NCBI RefSeq assembly: GCF_031951985.1
Contig: NZ_JAVLVU010000001.1
Coordinates: 806,001-870,000 of the forward strand
Reading direction: 5' to 3'
Length of the DNA stretch: 64,000 nucleotides
DNA from: Mucilaginibacter terrae
GTDB taxonomy: Bacteria > Bacteroidota > Bacteroidia > Sphingobacteriales > Sphingobacteriaceae
The notes below the pieces were generated by a model. It saw only the letters and a list, made by a program, of their open reading frames with translations, did not search any database and had not been told where the DNA came from. Below are positions 20,883 through 30,607 of this stretch, piece after piece. The translations under genes were made by a program, and so were the position numbers. Within the stretch, counting starts at the first letter, position 1; each line of letters starts with the position of its first letter.

Positions 20883-22274
20883 ATGAACTACGACTTAATT
20901 GTTATCGGATCTGGTCCGGGTGGTTATGTAGCTGCAATCCGCGCTTCACAACTGGGTTTAAAAACCGCCATCATCGAAAAAGAATCGTTGGGTGGTATTT
21001 GTCTTAACTGGGGTTGTATTCCAACTAAGGCGTTATTAAAAAGCGCCCAGGTATTTGAATATATTAATCATGCTGCCGATTACGGTATAACTGTTGACGT
21101 TAAAGGCGAGCCCGACTTTGGTGCCGTTGTAAAACGTAGCCGCGGTGTAGCCGATGGCATGAGCAAAGGTGTTCAGTTCCTGATGAAGAAGAACAAAATT
21201 GATGTAATTATGGGCTTTGGTAAGCTAAAAGGCAAAGGTACTGTTGAAGTTACCGCTGCCGATGGTAAAAAAGCCGAACACACTGCCAAACATATTATAT
21301 TAGCTACCGGTGGCCGCTCACGCGAATTACCTAACTTAAAGCAAGACGGTAAAAAAATTATTGGTTACCGCCAGGCTATGGTATTGCCTCAAAAACCTAA
21401 ATCAATGGTAGTTGTGGGTTCGGGCGCTATTGGTATCGAGTTTGCTTACTTCTATAATGCTATGGGTACTAAAGTAACTGTAGTTGAGTTTTTAGATAAT
21501 ATTGTTCCGTTAGAAGACGAAGAAGTATCAAAAGCTTTAAACCGTACCTTAAAGAAACAAGGTATCAATATCATGACCAGTTCAACTGTTGAATCGGTTG
21601 ATACCAGCGGCGAGCTTTGCAAAGTAAGCGTTAAAACTGCTAAAGGTGTTGAAACCTTAGAAGCAGAGATCGTGCTTTCGGCTGTAGGTGTTACTACTAA
21701 TCTTGAAGGCATTGGCCTTGAAGAAGTTGGTGTAAAAACCGACAAAGGCAAAGTGTTGGTTGACGATTACTACAAAACCAACATCGAAGGCGTTTACGCA
21801 ATCGGCGATATTGTTAAAGGACAAGCATTAGCTCACGTAGCATCGGCCGAAGGCATTATTTGCGTTGAGAAAATTGCCGGTCAGCATGTTGAGCCGTTAA
21901 ACTACAACAACATTCCGGGATGTACTTACTGCTCACCTGAAATTGCATCAGTAGGTTATACCGAAAAAGCAGCTAAAGAAGCAGGTTACGAAGTTAAAAT
22001 TGGCCGTTTCCCATTCTCTGCATCAGGCAAAGCCAGTGCGGCAGGTGCTAAAGATGGCTTTGTTAAAGTTATTTTTGATGCCAAATATGGTGAATTCTTG
22101 GGCGCACACATGATTGGTGCTAACGTTACTGAAATGATTGCCGAGGTGGTAACTGCCCGCAAACTGGAAACCACCGGTCATGAGATCATCAAATCGGTTC
22201 ACCCTCACCCAACCATGAGCGAAGCCGTTATGGAAGCTGCTGCTGAAGCGTACGGAGAAGTAATTCACTTATAA
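20883..22274 (+). CDS. lpdA: Dihydrolipoyl dehydrogenase (E3)
   Basis: 463 residues. FAD enzyme that reoxidises lipoamide in the pyruvate and 2-oxoglutarate dehydrogenase complexes and the glycine cleavage system. FAD-binding GSGPGGYVAAIRA at the N-terminus, redox disulfide in GGICLNWGCIPTKALL, NAD-binding GSGAIGIEFAYFY, the second FAD motif YAIGDIV, and the C-terminal catalytic His-Glu in HPHPTMSEAVMEAA are all intact. Not next to E1/E2 genes, so it may serve several complexes. Preceded by a TAnnTTTG element and followed by a hairpin terminator. Confidence 0.97.
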   Translation: MNYDLIVIGSGPGGYVAAIRASQLGLKTAIIEKESLGGICLNWGCIPTKALLKSAQVFEYINHAADYGITVDVKGEPDFGAVVKRSRGVADGMSKGVQFLMKKNKIDVIMGFGKLKGKGTVEVTAADGKKAEHTAKHIILATGGRSRELPNLKQDGKKIIGYRQAMVLPQKPKSMVVVGSGAIGIEFAYFYNAMGTKVTVVEFLDNIVPLEDEEVSKALNRTLKKQGINIMTSSTVESVDTSGELCKVSVKTAKGVETLEAEIVLSAVGVTTNLEGIGLEEVGVKTDKGKVLVDDYYKTNIEGVYAIGDIVKGQALAHVASAEGIICVEKIAGQHVEPLNYNNIPGCTYCSPEIASVGYTEKAAKEAGYEVKIGRFPFSASGKASAAGAKDGFVKVIFDAKYGEFLGAHMIGANVTEMIAEVVTARKLETTGHEIIKSVHPHPTMSEAVMEAAAEAYGEVIHL

Positions 22275-22328
22275 GTACGCTAAAAGTGATAGTTCTAAAA
22301 ATATCAAATCTTAAATAAAAAAATAAAT

Positions 22329-22362
22329 AGCCCTTCTGCTGTAAAAGTGAGGAGGGCTTTTA
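22329..22362 (+). terminator. Terminator of lpdA
   Basis: AGCCCTTC (22329-22336) pairs with GGAGGGCT (22351-22358) with one G-U, followed by TTTTATAT. The trailing T-run overlaps the promoter of the next gene. Confidence 0.65.
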
Positions 22363-22368
22363 TATTTG
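22361..22368 (+). promoter_or_regulatory. -7 promoter element directly before the MBL-fold gene
   Basis: TATATTTG matches TAnnTTTG and ends only 6 bp before the annotated ATG at 22375, so the transcript could be leaderless. No clear -33 element. Confidence 0.4.
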
Positions 22369-22374
22369 TAAACA

Positions 22375-23265
22375 ATGTCTATCAACCTGTCAAATCCTGC
22401 TACTCTTCAAGAGAATTCAGGGGCTGAACTTTTCACAATTAATACCGGCCTTTTTAAGCTTGATGGCGGCGCTATGTTTGGCGTGGTGCCCAAAACTATA
22501 TGGAGCAAAACCAATCCGGCCGACGAGAATAATCTGTGCACCTTAGCCATGCGCTGTTTGCTGGTTAAAGATAATGACAGATTAATATTGATAGACACCG
22601 GTATAGGCACTAAGCTAAGTGATAAAGTAAAACCATTTTACCACTTACACGGTGATGATACACTTGAAAAATCATTAGCCTCATATGGTTTTACACCTGA
22701 TGATATTACCGATGTGCTCCTCACCCATCTGCACCTGGACCATGTAGGCGGCGCTGTAATTAAATACGGAGAACAACTACTCCCGGCATTTAAAAATGCT
22801 ACGTATTGGACTAATGAGGAGCATTGGCAATGGGCTACCGAAAACCCAAACGATCGCGAAAAGGCGTCATTTCTGAAAGAAAACCTTGAACCGCTGCAAC
22901 AAAGCGGTCGGTTAAAGTTTGTTAAGATAAAAGACGGCATTCAATTCAGTCCTAATATTAAGCTACATTTTGTCTCGGGCCATACCCATGCTATGATGCT
23001 ACCGCTAATTAATTACAAAGGCCGCCAGATATTTTTTATAGCTGATTTAGTACCCACTACCGGCCACTTACCCATTGCCTATGTGGCTTCATATGACATA
23101 CATCCTTTACAGGCCATGGCAGAAAAAAAGACATTTTTGCAGCAAGCTTTAGACAATAAATATGTGCTTTTTTTTGAACATGATGCCATAAACGAGTGCT
23201 GCACCTTACAACAAACCGAAAAAGGTATACGTATTAAAGATCTCATTAAATTGACACACATTTGA
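22375..23265 (+). CDS. MBL-fold metallo-hydrolase
   Basis: 296 residues, cytoplasmic. The metal-binding HxHxDH motif is intact in VLLTHLHLDHVGG, with further ligands in FVSGHTHAMM (His) and FIADLVPT (Asp). The N-terminal FTINTGLFKLDGGAMFGVVPK is typical of the MBL subgroup that includes AHL lactonase-like proteins, but substrate cannot be inferred. The chain extends about 17 residues before the conserved part; no later ATG is available near it, so the start is a little uncertain. Confidence 0.88.
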   Translation: MSINLSNPATLQENSGAELFTINTGLFKLDGGAMFGVVPKTIWSKTNPADENNLCTLAMRCLLVKDNDRLILIDTGIGTKLSDKVKPFYHLHGDDTLEKSLASYGFTPDDITDVLLTHLHLDHVGGAVIKYGEQLLPAFKNATYWTNEEHWQWATENPNDREKASFLKENLEPLQQSGRLKFVKIKDGIQFSPNIKLHFVSGHTHAMMLPLINYKGRQIFFIADLVPTTGHLPIAYVASYDIHPLQAMAEKKTFLQQALDNKYVLFFEHDAINECCTLQQTEKGIRIKDLIKLTHI

Positions 23266-23390
23266 TTTCAAAATTATAGTTTAGTACAACTTGTGAGATA
23301 TAACAATAAATATTGAATGAACTGTAAACATTGTAATAGTAATAATATTGTAATTATCAAATTACAGTAGTAAATTTCAGTAACAATTAG

Positions 23391-23398
23391 TACCTTTG
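23391..23398 (+). promoter_or_regulatory. -7 promoter element of rpoD
   Basis: TACCTTTG (followed by CA) is a consensus Bacteroidetes -7 element, 40 bp before the rpoD start; fits a leader of about 33 nt. Confidence 0.65.
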
Positions 23399-23437
23399 CA
23401 CGTTCAATTCTAAAACAAGAATCGAGGTAATACATTA

Positions 23438-24298
23438 ATGAGACAACTCAAAATAACCCAATCCATTACCAATCGTGAATCGCAGTCGTTAGACAAGTAT
23501 TTACACGAAATTGGTAAGGTTGACCTGATAACTGCCGAAGAAGAAGTAATATTAGCCCAAAAAATACGCGAAGGCGACCAGGCAGCTTTAGAGCGCCTAA
23601 CCAAAACCAACTTGCGTTTTGTGGTATCGGTAGCTAAGCAATACCAAAATCAAGGTCTTACGCTGGGCGATTTAATTAACGAAGGTAACTTAGGTTTGAT
23701 TAAAGCAGCTAAGCGTTTTGACGAAACTAAAGGTTTCAAATTCATTTCTTACGCCGTTTGGTGGATTCGTCAATCAATTTTACAGGCCATTGCCGAGCAA
23801 TCACGTATTGTACGTTTGCCTTTGAACCAGGTAGGTTCGTTAAGCAAGATCAGTAAGGCTTTCTCTAAATTAGAGCAGGAATACGAGCGCGAGCCGTCAC
23901 CTGAAGAGTTAGCTGACATTTTGGAAACCACTGTTGATAAAATTTCTGACACGCTAAGTAACTCGGGTCGTCACGTATCTATGGATGCACCATTCGTTCA
24001 GGGCGAAGAAAACACGCTGTTAGACGTACTGGAAAATCAGGAGCCTAATACCGATTCTATACTGATCAACGAGTCGCTTTCAGAAGAGATAAAACGTTCA
24101 CTTTCTACTTTAACCGAGCGCGAGCGCGAAATTATCGTTTTATTCTTCGGCTTGGGTACCAATCACCCACTGTCGTTAGAAGAAATCGGCGAGAAGTTTA
24201 ACCTTACCCGCGAACGTGTACGTCAAATTAAAGACAAAGCATTACAACGTTTACGCCATACATCGCGTAGCAAAATTTTAAAATCATATTTAGGTTAA
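23438..24298 (+). CDS. rpoD: Primary RNA polymerase sigma factor (RpoD/SigA, Bacteroidetes type)
   Basis: 286 residues. Housekeeping sigma factor. Region 1.2 ([15 protein letters not shown]), region 2 with the -10 recognition helix ([20 protein letters not shown]), region 3 and region 4 with the helix-turn-helix ([18 protein letters not shown]) are all present. It lacks region 1.1 and is much shorter than proteobacterial RpoD, as is normal in this phylum. Single gene with its own consensus promoter and a terminator. Confidence 0.97.
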   Translation: MRQLKITQSITNRESQSLDKYLHEIGKVDLITAEEEVILAQKIREGDQAALERLTKTNLRFVVSVAKQYQNQGLTLGDLINEGNLGLIKAAKRFDETKGFKFISYAVWWIRQSILQAIAEQSRIVRLPLNQVGSLSKISKAFSKLEQEYEREPSPEELADILETTVDKISDTLSNSGRHVSMDAPFVQGEENTLLDVLENQEPNTDSILINESLSEEIKRSLSTLTEREREIIVLFFGLGTNHPLSLEEIGEKFNLTRERVRQIKDKALQRLRHTSRSKILKSYLG

Positions 24299-24318
24299 GC
24301 CCTAATCAAATAATACAG

Positions 24319-24349
24319 AGCCTCCGATGAACAATTGGAGGCTTTTTTG
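24319..24349 (+). terminator. Terminator of rpoD
   Basis: AGCCTCC (24319-24325) pairs perfectly with GGAGGCT (24337-24343), followed by TTTTT. Confidence 0.8.
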
Positions 24350-24361
24350 TTTATAATCATT

Positions 24362-25063
24362 ATGCTTCCCGCCGATTATGAACACCTCACCCCTGCCCAG
24401 GCCATTGCCGTTCATGAGCAAATGCGCAACAACGTAATGATCGAAACACTTGATAAACCAATAAACATTATTGGCGGAGCCGATATTTCGTTCAACAAAT
24501 ATGAGGAAACCGTTTACGCCGGCATCGTTCTATTTACCTATCCTGAATTGAAAGTTATAGGCCAGGCATCGGCAATTGGCCGCACTTCATTCCCTTATAT
24601 TCCCGGCTTACTGGCTTTCAGAGAAGTGCCTGCCTTGCTGGATGCCTGGAATAAACTCGAAACTAAACCTGATGTGATGGTGCTTGACGGGCAAGGCATA
24701 GCACACGAGCACCGCATGGGCCTTGCTACGCATTTTGGTTTATTAACCGATGCACCTTCCATCGGCAGCGCTAAAAACCGTCTGAGCGGCAGATACACTG
24801 AACCTACCAACGAGCCGTTTGCCCAAAGCCTTTTGTACGACCGAGATGAGGTTATAGGCATAGCTCTACGGAGCAAAAAGAATTGCAAACCTATATTCGT
24901 ATCACCCGGACACAAGGTAAGCATGGCTCAAAGTATTGATATTATTAAAACCTGCATACGCGGCTACCGTATACCCGAACCCACCCGGCAAGCCCATAAC
25001 TTTGTAAACCAGGTACGAATCTCCCATGGAGATAAAGGCAATGAACAATTGAGTATGTTTTAA
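24362..25063 (+). CDS. nfi: Endonuclease V (deoxyinosine 3' endonuclease)
   Basis: 233 residues from ATG 24362; an in-frame TTG at 24335 lies inside the rpoD terminator and is rejected. Repairs deaminated adenine (hypoxanthine) by cutting the second phosphodiester bond 3' of the lesion. Family motifs: GGADISF with the first metal-binding Asp, PGLLAFREVP with the catalytic Glu, VLDGQGIAHEHRMGLATHFG with the second Asp and the conserved GxAHxRxxGLA. The C-terminal GHKVSMAQSIDII is also family-typical. It follows rpoD by 63 bp but is separated by a terminator. Confidence 0.95.
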   Translation: MLPADYEHLTPAQAIAVHEQMRNNVMIETLDKPINIIGGADISFNKYEETVYAGIVLFTYPELKVIGQASAIGRTSFPYIPGLLAFREVPALLDAWNKLETKPDVMVLDGQGIAHEHRMGLATHFGLLTDAPSIGSAKNRLSGRYTEPTNEPFAQSLLYDRDEVIGIALRSKKNCKPIFVSPGHKVSMAQSIDIIKTCIRGYRIPEPTRQAHNFVNQVRISHGDKGNEQLSMF

Positions 25064-25147
25064 AGGTTAATATATTATTCCTCCATCTGTATACTAAAGT
25101 CCTCCTGCATCTGTTTATGTTATTTAACCTTTATCGCTCACTAACTG

Positions 25148-25453
25148 ATGTTAAACCTCCCCCAGTTGCTTTTGCAATTTAATCGACCTTTTTGGTTGTA
25201 TCATTTAGCATTTACTGCTTTAAGTTTATACATCATCATAGGAGGTGGCTTAGCGGCTCTGATACTTGCTATTCCTCTTAAACTTGTAGGATATGCCGGT
25301 GCAGTGTCTTACCAAACTTATTTCGCTCCACAAGTTTATTTTTATTATCGCAATACGGGCACCGCTGTACGCAAATTATACTTAATAAGTTTTGCGCTTG
25401 ATATTTTGATCTTTTTTGTACTCGTTGTTATATATGTAAAGTTTATTGCCTGA
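25148..25453 (+). CDS. Small membrane protein upstream of an ABC ATPase
   Basis: 101 residues, with hydrophobic helices at about residues 16-45 and 78-98. Sequence AALILAIPLKLVGYAGAVSYQTYFAPQ connects the helices; a short polar YYRNTGTAVRKLY segment follows. No family recognised. The stop codon abuts the ABC ATPase start at 25455 by one base, so the two are very probably cotranslated and may act together, with this protein as a minimal membrane partner. Confidence 0.75.
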   Translation: MLNLPQLLLQFNRPFWLYHLAFTALSLYIIIGGGLAALILAIPLKLVGYAGAVSYQTYFAPQVYFYYRNTGTAVRKLYLISFALDILIFFVLVVIYVKFIA

Positions 25454-25454
25454 T

Positions 25455-26105
25455 ATGCTTAAAGTAGATAGTGTGCTTTTAGAATTTGATAACCGTAAAA
25501 TTTTGCAGGATATATATATTGACTGCCAGGCCGGACAAGTAACAGGCTTGCTTGGTCGTAACGGTTGCGGTAAATCGAGCCTCTTACGTATAATTTTCGG
25601 CACATTAAAACCTGCATACAAGTACATCAGCATTGATGATATTTATATTACCAACGGTTACAAAAGTGGCAAAATTGCATACTTACCCCAGCACAACTAT
25701 TTGCCAAAGCATACCAGCATAAATGATTTAGCGCGTATGCTGGTTGATGAACAGGCATGGGAGGAATTTACAACTTACGAGATTTTTAATAAGCATGGTA
25801 ATAATAAAGCCGATCAGCTATCGGGCGGTGAACTCCGCAAACTGGAAACGCTGTTGATACTTTACAGCAAAGCCGATTATATTTTGCTGGATGAGCCATT
25901 TACACACGTATCGCCCGTACAGGCCGAAGAAATAAAAGAGATTATACGCAAGCGTTCTGCATATAAAGGTTTTATTATAACCGATCATCAGTACTACAAT
26001 ATATTGGAAGTAAGCAATAAAATTGTATTATTGAGTAATGGCACCACCAAATTAATTACCAACCATGATGATTTGGTAACTTATGGCTATTTGAGTTCCC
26101 TTTAA
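25455..26105 (+). CDS. ABC transporter ATP-binding protein
   Basis: 216 residues from ATG 25455; an in-frame TTG at 25446 overlaps the previous gene. Walker A (GLLGRNGCGKSSLL), Q-loop (YLPQHNYLP), signature LSGGELRKLE, Walker B (YILLDEPFTHVSP) and the switch His (IITDHQYYN) are all present, so it should hydrolyse ATP. The small size and lack of a normal six-helix permease nearby are notable; only the 101-residue membrane protein is linked. Substrate unknown. Confidence 0.9.
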   Translation: MLKVDSVLLEFDNRKILQDIYIDCQAGQVTGLLGRNGCGKSSLLRIIFGTLKPAYKYISIDDIYITNGYKSGKIAYLPQHNYLPKHTSINDLARMLVDEQAWEEFTTYEIFNKHGNNKADQLSGGELRKLETLLILYSKADYILLDEPFTHVSPVQAEEIKEIIRKRSAYKGFIITDHQYYNILEVSNKIVLLSNGTTKLITNHDDLVTYGYLSSL

Positions 26106-26122
26106 TTAACATTGCATTTGTT

Positions 26123-26908
26123 ATGAAAATATCTATTTACCAGGCCGATGCCTTTACCAGTGAGCTATTTGGCGGCAACCCTGCAGCAGTTTGTCCGCTA
26201 AAGGAGTGGCTACCCGAAGCCACCATGCAAAAAATAGCAGCCGAAAATAACCTGGCCGAAACTGCTTTTTTTGTACCTACCGACAAAGGCTTTCACCTGC
26301 GCTGGTTTACCCCCGAATTGGAAATTGACCTTTGCGGACACACTACTTTAGCAACTGCCCACATTATATATACCGAATTAGGGTACACCGAAAGCATTAT
26401 ACAATTTGAAACCCAAACCGCAGGTATACTCACCGTAAGTAAAAACGGTGACCGCTACACGCTCGATTTCCCATCGCGCCCGCCCTACCCGGCCGAAATG
26501 CCTAATGGCCTGCTGGAAGGCTTGAACAATCATATGCCCGCCGAGGTATTACGCTCGCGCGATTACTTTTTAGTTTACGAAAACGAGCAGGACATTACTG
26601 ACCTGCAACCCAACCATTTTGCCATTGCCAAGGTAGATGCCGTTGGCATTATAGTAACGGCGCCAGGTAAGGATGTTGACTTTGTGTCGCGCTTTTTTGC
26701 TCCTGCGGCAGGTATACCCGAAGACCCGGTAACCGGATCGGCACACTGTAACCTCATACCCTACTGGGCCGAACGTTTGGGCAAAACCGAGCTGCATGCC
26801 TACCAGCTATCTGCCCGTAAAGGCGAGCTTTGGTGCGAGTTAAAAGGCGACCGGGTGTTGATGAGCGGCAATGCAGTTACTTATTTGAGGGGGGAGATTT
26901 ATATCTAA
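26123..26908 (+). CDS. PhzF-family isomerase
   Basis: 261 residues. Hallmarks of the PhzF/diaminopimelate-epimerase-like fold: N-terminal YQADAFTSELFGGNPAAV, the catalytic Glu in NNLAETAFFVP, CGHTTLATAHI, and the C-terminal GIPEDPVTGSAHCNLIPYW. Phenazine genes are absent, so this is one of the many PhzF-like enzymes of unknown substrate. It starts 17 bp after the ABC ATPase and may be in the same operon. Confidence 0.92.
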   Translation: MKISIYQADAFTSELFGGNPAAVCPLKEWLPEATMQKIAAENNLAETAFFVPTDKGFHLRWFTPELEIDLCGHTTLATAHIIYTELGYTESIIQFETQTAGILTVSKNGDRYTLDFPSRPPYPAEMPNGLLEGLNNHMPAEVLRSRDYFLVYENEQDITDLQPNHFAIAKVDAVGIIVTAPGKDVDFVSRFFAPAAGIPEDPVTGSAHCNLIPYWAERLGKTELHAYQLSARKGELWCELKGDRVLMSGNAVTYLRGEIYI

Positions 26909-27062
26909 CTATCGCACACAATATTAGTCGATAAATTCAATTACCTCCAATCGGTGTAACTTTCAATACAGAATCAGCGTAATCCCCAAAACAATCATGT
27001 AATCTTCAATAATTTTCGTTAATTTGATATTTATTACGATTGAAAAGTACGCTGGCTGGTAA

Positions 27063-30000
27063 ATGCAGTTAACTAAGTTAGAGGTCAAAGGATTTAAGAG
27101 CTTTGGCGATAAAATAAGCATTAATTTTAACGAGGGGGTTACGGCTATTGTTGGGCCAAATGGTTGCGGCAAATCAAACGTGGTCGATTCGATACGTTGG
27201 GTTTTGGGCGAGCAGAGTACCCGTGCCCTGCGGTCGGAAAAGATGGAGAACATCATCTTTAATGGTACCAAAAGCCGTAAACCGGCCAACCTGGCCGAGG
27301 TGTCGTTAACCTTTGATAATACTAAAAACGTACTGCCCACCGAGTTTTCGCAGGTAACGCTTACCCGTAAGCTGTACCGTACCGGCGAGAGTGAATACCG
27401 GTTGAACGATGTACAATGTCGTTTAAAAGATATTACCGACCTTTTTTTAGATACCGGTATAGGCTCCGACTCCTACTCTATCATCGAACTCAAGATGATA
27501 GACGAGATCATTACTAACAAGGAAGGTTCACGTCGGAATTTGTTTGAAGAAGCATCTGGTATTTCTAAATATAAACTCCGTAAAAAACAAACTTTCAATA
27601 AGTTAAAAGATACTGAGGCTGATTTGGAGCGTGTGCAGGACCTGCTTTTCGAGATAGAGAAGAACCTGAAAACGCTGGAAAACCAGGCCAAGAAAACCGA
27701 GCGTTATTATCGTTTAAAGGAGCAATACAAAACGTTGAGCATTATGCTGGCGTCGTTCCGTATCGTTTCGTTCAGCGAGTCGTTGCAGCGTATCGATGAG
27801 CAGGATCAAAAGCATCGCGAGGAACGTTCGGGTATTACCACCAAAATTGATACGCTGGAGGCTATGCTTCAGCAGCAAAAGCTGGATAATCTTACTAAAG
27901 AGAAAAACCTCTCCATACAGCAAAAAGCCACCAATGAATATGTGGGTAAAATACGTGCTTATGAGAGTGAAAAAAAGATAAAGAACGAGCAGCTCAAGTT
28001 TCAGCGCGATAAGGAAGCCCGTTTGAAGGAAGAGCTGGAACGCGATAAGAACCAGCTTAACCACGTACTGTATAATATTAAACGCCTGAGCGAAGAAAAA
28101 CTGCAGGAAGATGAAAACCTGGAGACCGTGCGCAACAAGGTAGCCGATTTAAAACAAGCTGTTGACGAACTGCGCCAGGAACAAACCGCTGCACGTGCCG
28201 AATTAAATGAGCTGACCAGCATTAACAACCGGCTGCAAAACCAGATATACCAAACCGAAAAAGACCTCGACATATTGCGCATACAGCAGCAGGCCTTAGA
28301 GCAGGAAAGCCAGCGCAATATGGAAGATACGGCCAGCCGCGAGGTGGAGTTATCGCACTTTAACCATCTGGTGGCCGAACTACAGAACCGCACCGAAACT
28401 GCCGAAGCAGAACAACGAGCTGCTATAGAGTTTGAGGCCCAATTACAAGATCAGATCAAAGATACTGAAGCGGGTATTAACGATACCAAAGACCGTGTAT
28501 CTCGCCAGGGCAGACAGCTGGATGCCAAACAAAACGAGTACAACCTTACCAAGAGTATGGTTGACAATCTGGAAGGTTTCCCTGAGTCTATCCGTTTTTT
28601 GAAAAAAAACACTGACTGGGCTAAAAATATCAACCTGTTCAGTGATATTCTTTTTTGTCGCGAAGAGTTTCGTATAGCCATTGAAAACTACCTCGAACCA
28701 CTCATGAATTACTTTGTGGTTGAGGATTATGATAATGCCATTAAGGCCATTAACTTATTGCGCAATGCATCGCGCGGCAGGGCCCAGTTTTTTATACTCA
28801 ATCACTACGCTGCATTAGCTACAGCCGAAACCGTGGACTATAATGCGGGTTGGGTACCAGCCCTTAGTGTAATTGAGGTTGAGTCGCGTTATCGACCGTT
28901 GTGTAACTACCTGTTACGCAATGTATATCTGGTTGATGATACATCTGATGCCGCGTTGAATAGCTCAGTTGTTCCGAAGGATGTGGTGCTGCTGGGTAAA
29001 AGCGGTAAGTTCAGTAAATCGGTATTGAGCATGGCCGGTGGTTCGGTAGGGTTATTTGAGGGTAAGCGTATTGGCCGGGCCAAAAACCTGGAAAACTTAG
29101 CCAAAGAGATCAAACAAAGCGAACAGGAAATAGCTACTCTTAAAGCCCATCAGGAAACGCTGCAAAGCAAACTGACCGCTTTAAAAGCATCTGGTAAGGC
29201 GGCCGAAATTCAGCAGAAGCAACTGGAGCTTAACCGCCTGAATACCGAACTGGTAACCGTAACCACGCGCCGCGAGCAATACCAGACCTTTATTACCAAC
29301 AGCCGTAACCGTAAAGACGATATTGCAATCAAAATTGCCACCATACAAGAGGATGAGCAAAAGCTCATACCGCAAGTGGCCGAGCTTAAAACCCAAAAAG
29401 AGATACAGAGCGATTTGCTGCTGGATAAGCAACAAGCCTTTAATGAGCTGAACGAGTACACCACCGTTCAAAGTAATGCTTATAACCAGGAGAACATCCG
29501 CTTTCACCAGCAGCAAAATAAAGTTTCGGGGCTGGTAAAAGATCTGGAATACCGCGAAACACAACAGGATAGCTTAGAAACCCGCATTAACAACAATAAC
29601 GCAGAAATGGATAAGGTGCAGGCTGCTTTGTTAGAAACCCTGCAACACACCGACTTTTCGGATGATGAACTGCTGGAAATGTACAGCCAACGTGAAGAAT
29701 TGGAAAAAGCTACCAAAGCTGCCGAGCAGGAGTACTATGAGATGCGCGGCCAGATTAACGAAACTGAGAATGCTGTAACGCAATTACGCCGCCAAAAAGA
29801 CCAGGCTGATGTTATTGAAAACGAACTGAAAGATAAACGCAACAACCTTAAATTGGAGCTTAACGCCCTAAAGGAGCGCCTTTCGGTAGAGTTTAATCTC
29901 GACATAAACGATCTTTTAGAAACCGAAGTCCCGGACGGGGAAAATGAAGAAGACCTGCGTGAAAGAACCGAAAAATTAAAGAAACAGCTCGATGAATTTG

Positions 30001-30605
30001 GTGCCATTAACCCTATGGCTTTGGACGCCTTTAAGGAAATGAACGAGCGTTACGAGTTTATTCAAACGCAAAAGAAAGACTTGATAGAGGCCAAGGCTTC
30101 ACTCCTGTCTACCATTCAGGAAATTGACGATACAGCCAAAGAAAAATTTATGGCTTCGTTTACCATGGTGCGCGAAAACTTTATCAAAGTATTCCGCTCG
30201 TTGTTTAACGAGGAAGACTCGTGCGACCTGGTACTCACCGACCCTGACCATCCGCTTGAATCGGACATTGATATTATTGCCAAGCCTAAGGGCAAGCGCC
30301 CGCTATCCATAAACCAACTATCGGGTGGCGAAAAAACACTGACGGCTACAGCCATTCTATTCTCGCTTTACCTGTTAAAGCCTGCGCCCTTCTGTATTTT
30401 TGATGAGGTTGATGCGCCTTTGGATGATACGAACATTGATAAGTTTAACAACATTATCCGCAAGTTCTCTTCCGACTCGCAGTTCATCATCGTATCACAT
30501 AATAAAAGAACCATAGCCAGCACCGATGTAGTTTACGGTGTGACTATGGTTGAACAGGGAATATCTCGCGTAGTGCCGGTGGATTTACGTCAACTGGCCG
30601 ATTAA
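27063..30605 (+). CDS. smc: Chromosome segregation ATPase SMC
   Basis: 1180 residues, full family length. N-terminal head with Walker A (GPNGCGKSNVVDSIRWVLGE), first coiled coil from about residue 170, a hinge domain (about residues 510-680, VEDYDNAIKAINLLR), second coil, and C-terminal head with signature LSGGEKTLTATAILF and Walker B (FCIFDEVDAPLDD). Organises and compacts the chromosome with ScpA/ScpB, which are not nearby. Starts 154 bp after the PhzF gene; ends 2 bp from the convergent protease gene with no obvious terminator between. Confidence 0.97.
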   Translation: MQLTKLEVKGFKSFGDKISINFNEGVTAIVGPNGCGKSNVVDSIRWVLGEQSTRALRSEKMENIIFNGTKSRKPANLAEVSLTFDNTKNVLPTEFSQVTLTRKLYRTGESEYRLNDVQCRLKDITDLFLDTGIGSDSYSIIELKMIDEIITNKEGSRRNLFEEASGISKYKLRKKQTFNKLKDTEADLERVQDLLFEIEKNLKTLENQAKKTERYYRLKEQYKTLSIMLASFRIVSFSESLQRIDEQDQKHREERSGITTKIDTLEAMLQQQKLDNLTKEKNLSIQQKATNEYVGKIRAYESEKKIKNEQLKFQRDKEARLKEELERDKNQLNHVLYNIKRLSEEKLQEDENLETVRNKVADLKQAVDELRQEQTAARAELNELTSINNRLQNQIYQTEKDLDILRIQQQALEQESQRNMEDTASREVELSHFNHLVAELQNRTETAEAEQRAAIEFEAQLQDQIKDTEAGINDTKDRVSRQGRQLDAKQNEYNLTKSMVDNLEGFPESIRFLKKNTDWAKNINLFSDILFCREEFRIAIENYLEPLMNYFVVEDYDNAIKAINLLRNASRGRAQFFILNHYAALATAETVDYNAGWVPALSVIEVESRYRPLCNYLLRNVYLVDDTSDAALNSSVVPKDVVLLGKSGKFSKSVLSMAGGSVGLFEGKRIGRAKNLENLAKEIKQSEQEIATLKAHQETLQSKLTALKASGKAAEIQQKQLELNRLNTELVTVTTRREQYQTFITNSRNRKDDIAIKIATIQEDEQKLIPQVAELKTQKEIQSDLLLDKQQAFNELNEYTTVQSNAYNQENIRFHQQQNKVSGLVKDLEYRETQQDSLETRINNNNAEMDKVQAALLETLQHTDFSDDELLEMYSQREELEKATKAAEQEYYEMRGQINETENAVTQLRRQKDQADVIENELKDKRNNLKLELNALKERLSVEFNLDINDLLETEVPDGENEEDLRERTEKLKKQLDEFGAINPMALDAFKEMNERYEFIQTQKKDLIEAKASLLSTIQEIDDTAKEKFMASFTMVRENFIKVFRSLFNEEDSCDLVLTDPDHPLESDIDIIAKPKGKRPLSINQLSGGEKTLTATAILFSLYLLKPAPFCIFDEVDAPLDDTNIDKFNNIIRKFSSDSQFIIVSHNKRTIASTDVVYGVTMVEQGISRVVPVDLRQLAD

Positions 30606-30607
30606 TA

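Noticed and set aside
24335..24361. Upstream TTG start for endonuclease V
   Set aside because: It lies inside the rpoD terminator stem, and the ATG at 24362 gives the usual family N-terminus.
27714..30355. Long minus-strand open frames opposite smc
   Set aside because: They mirror the coiled-coil codons of smc and have low-complexity Ser/Leu-rich products; shadows.
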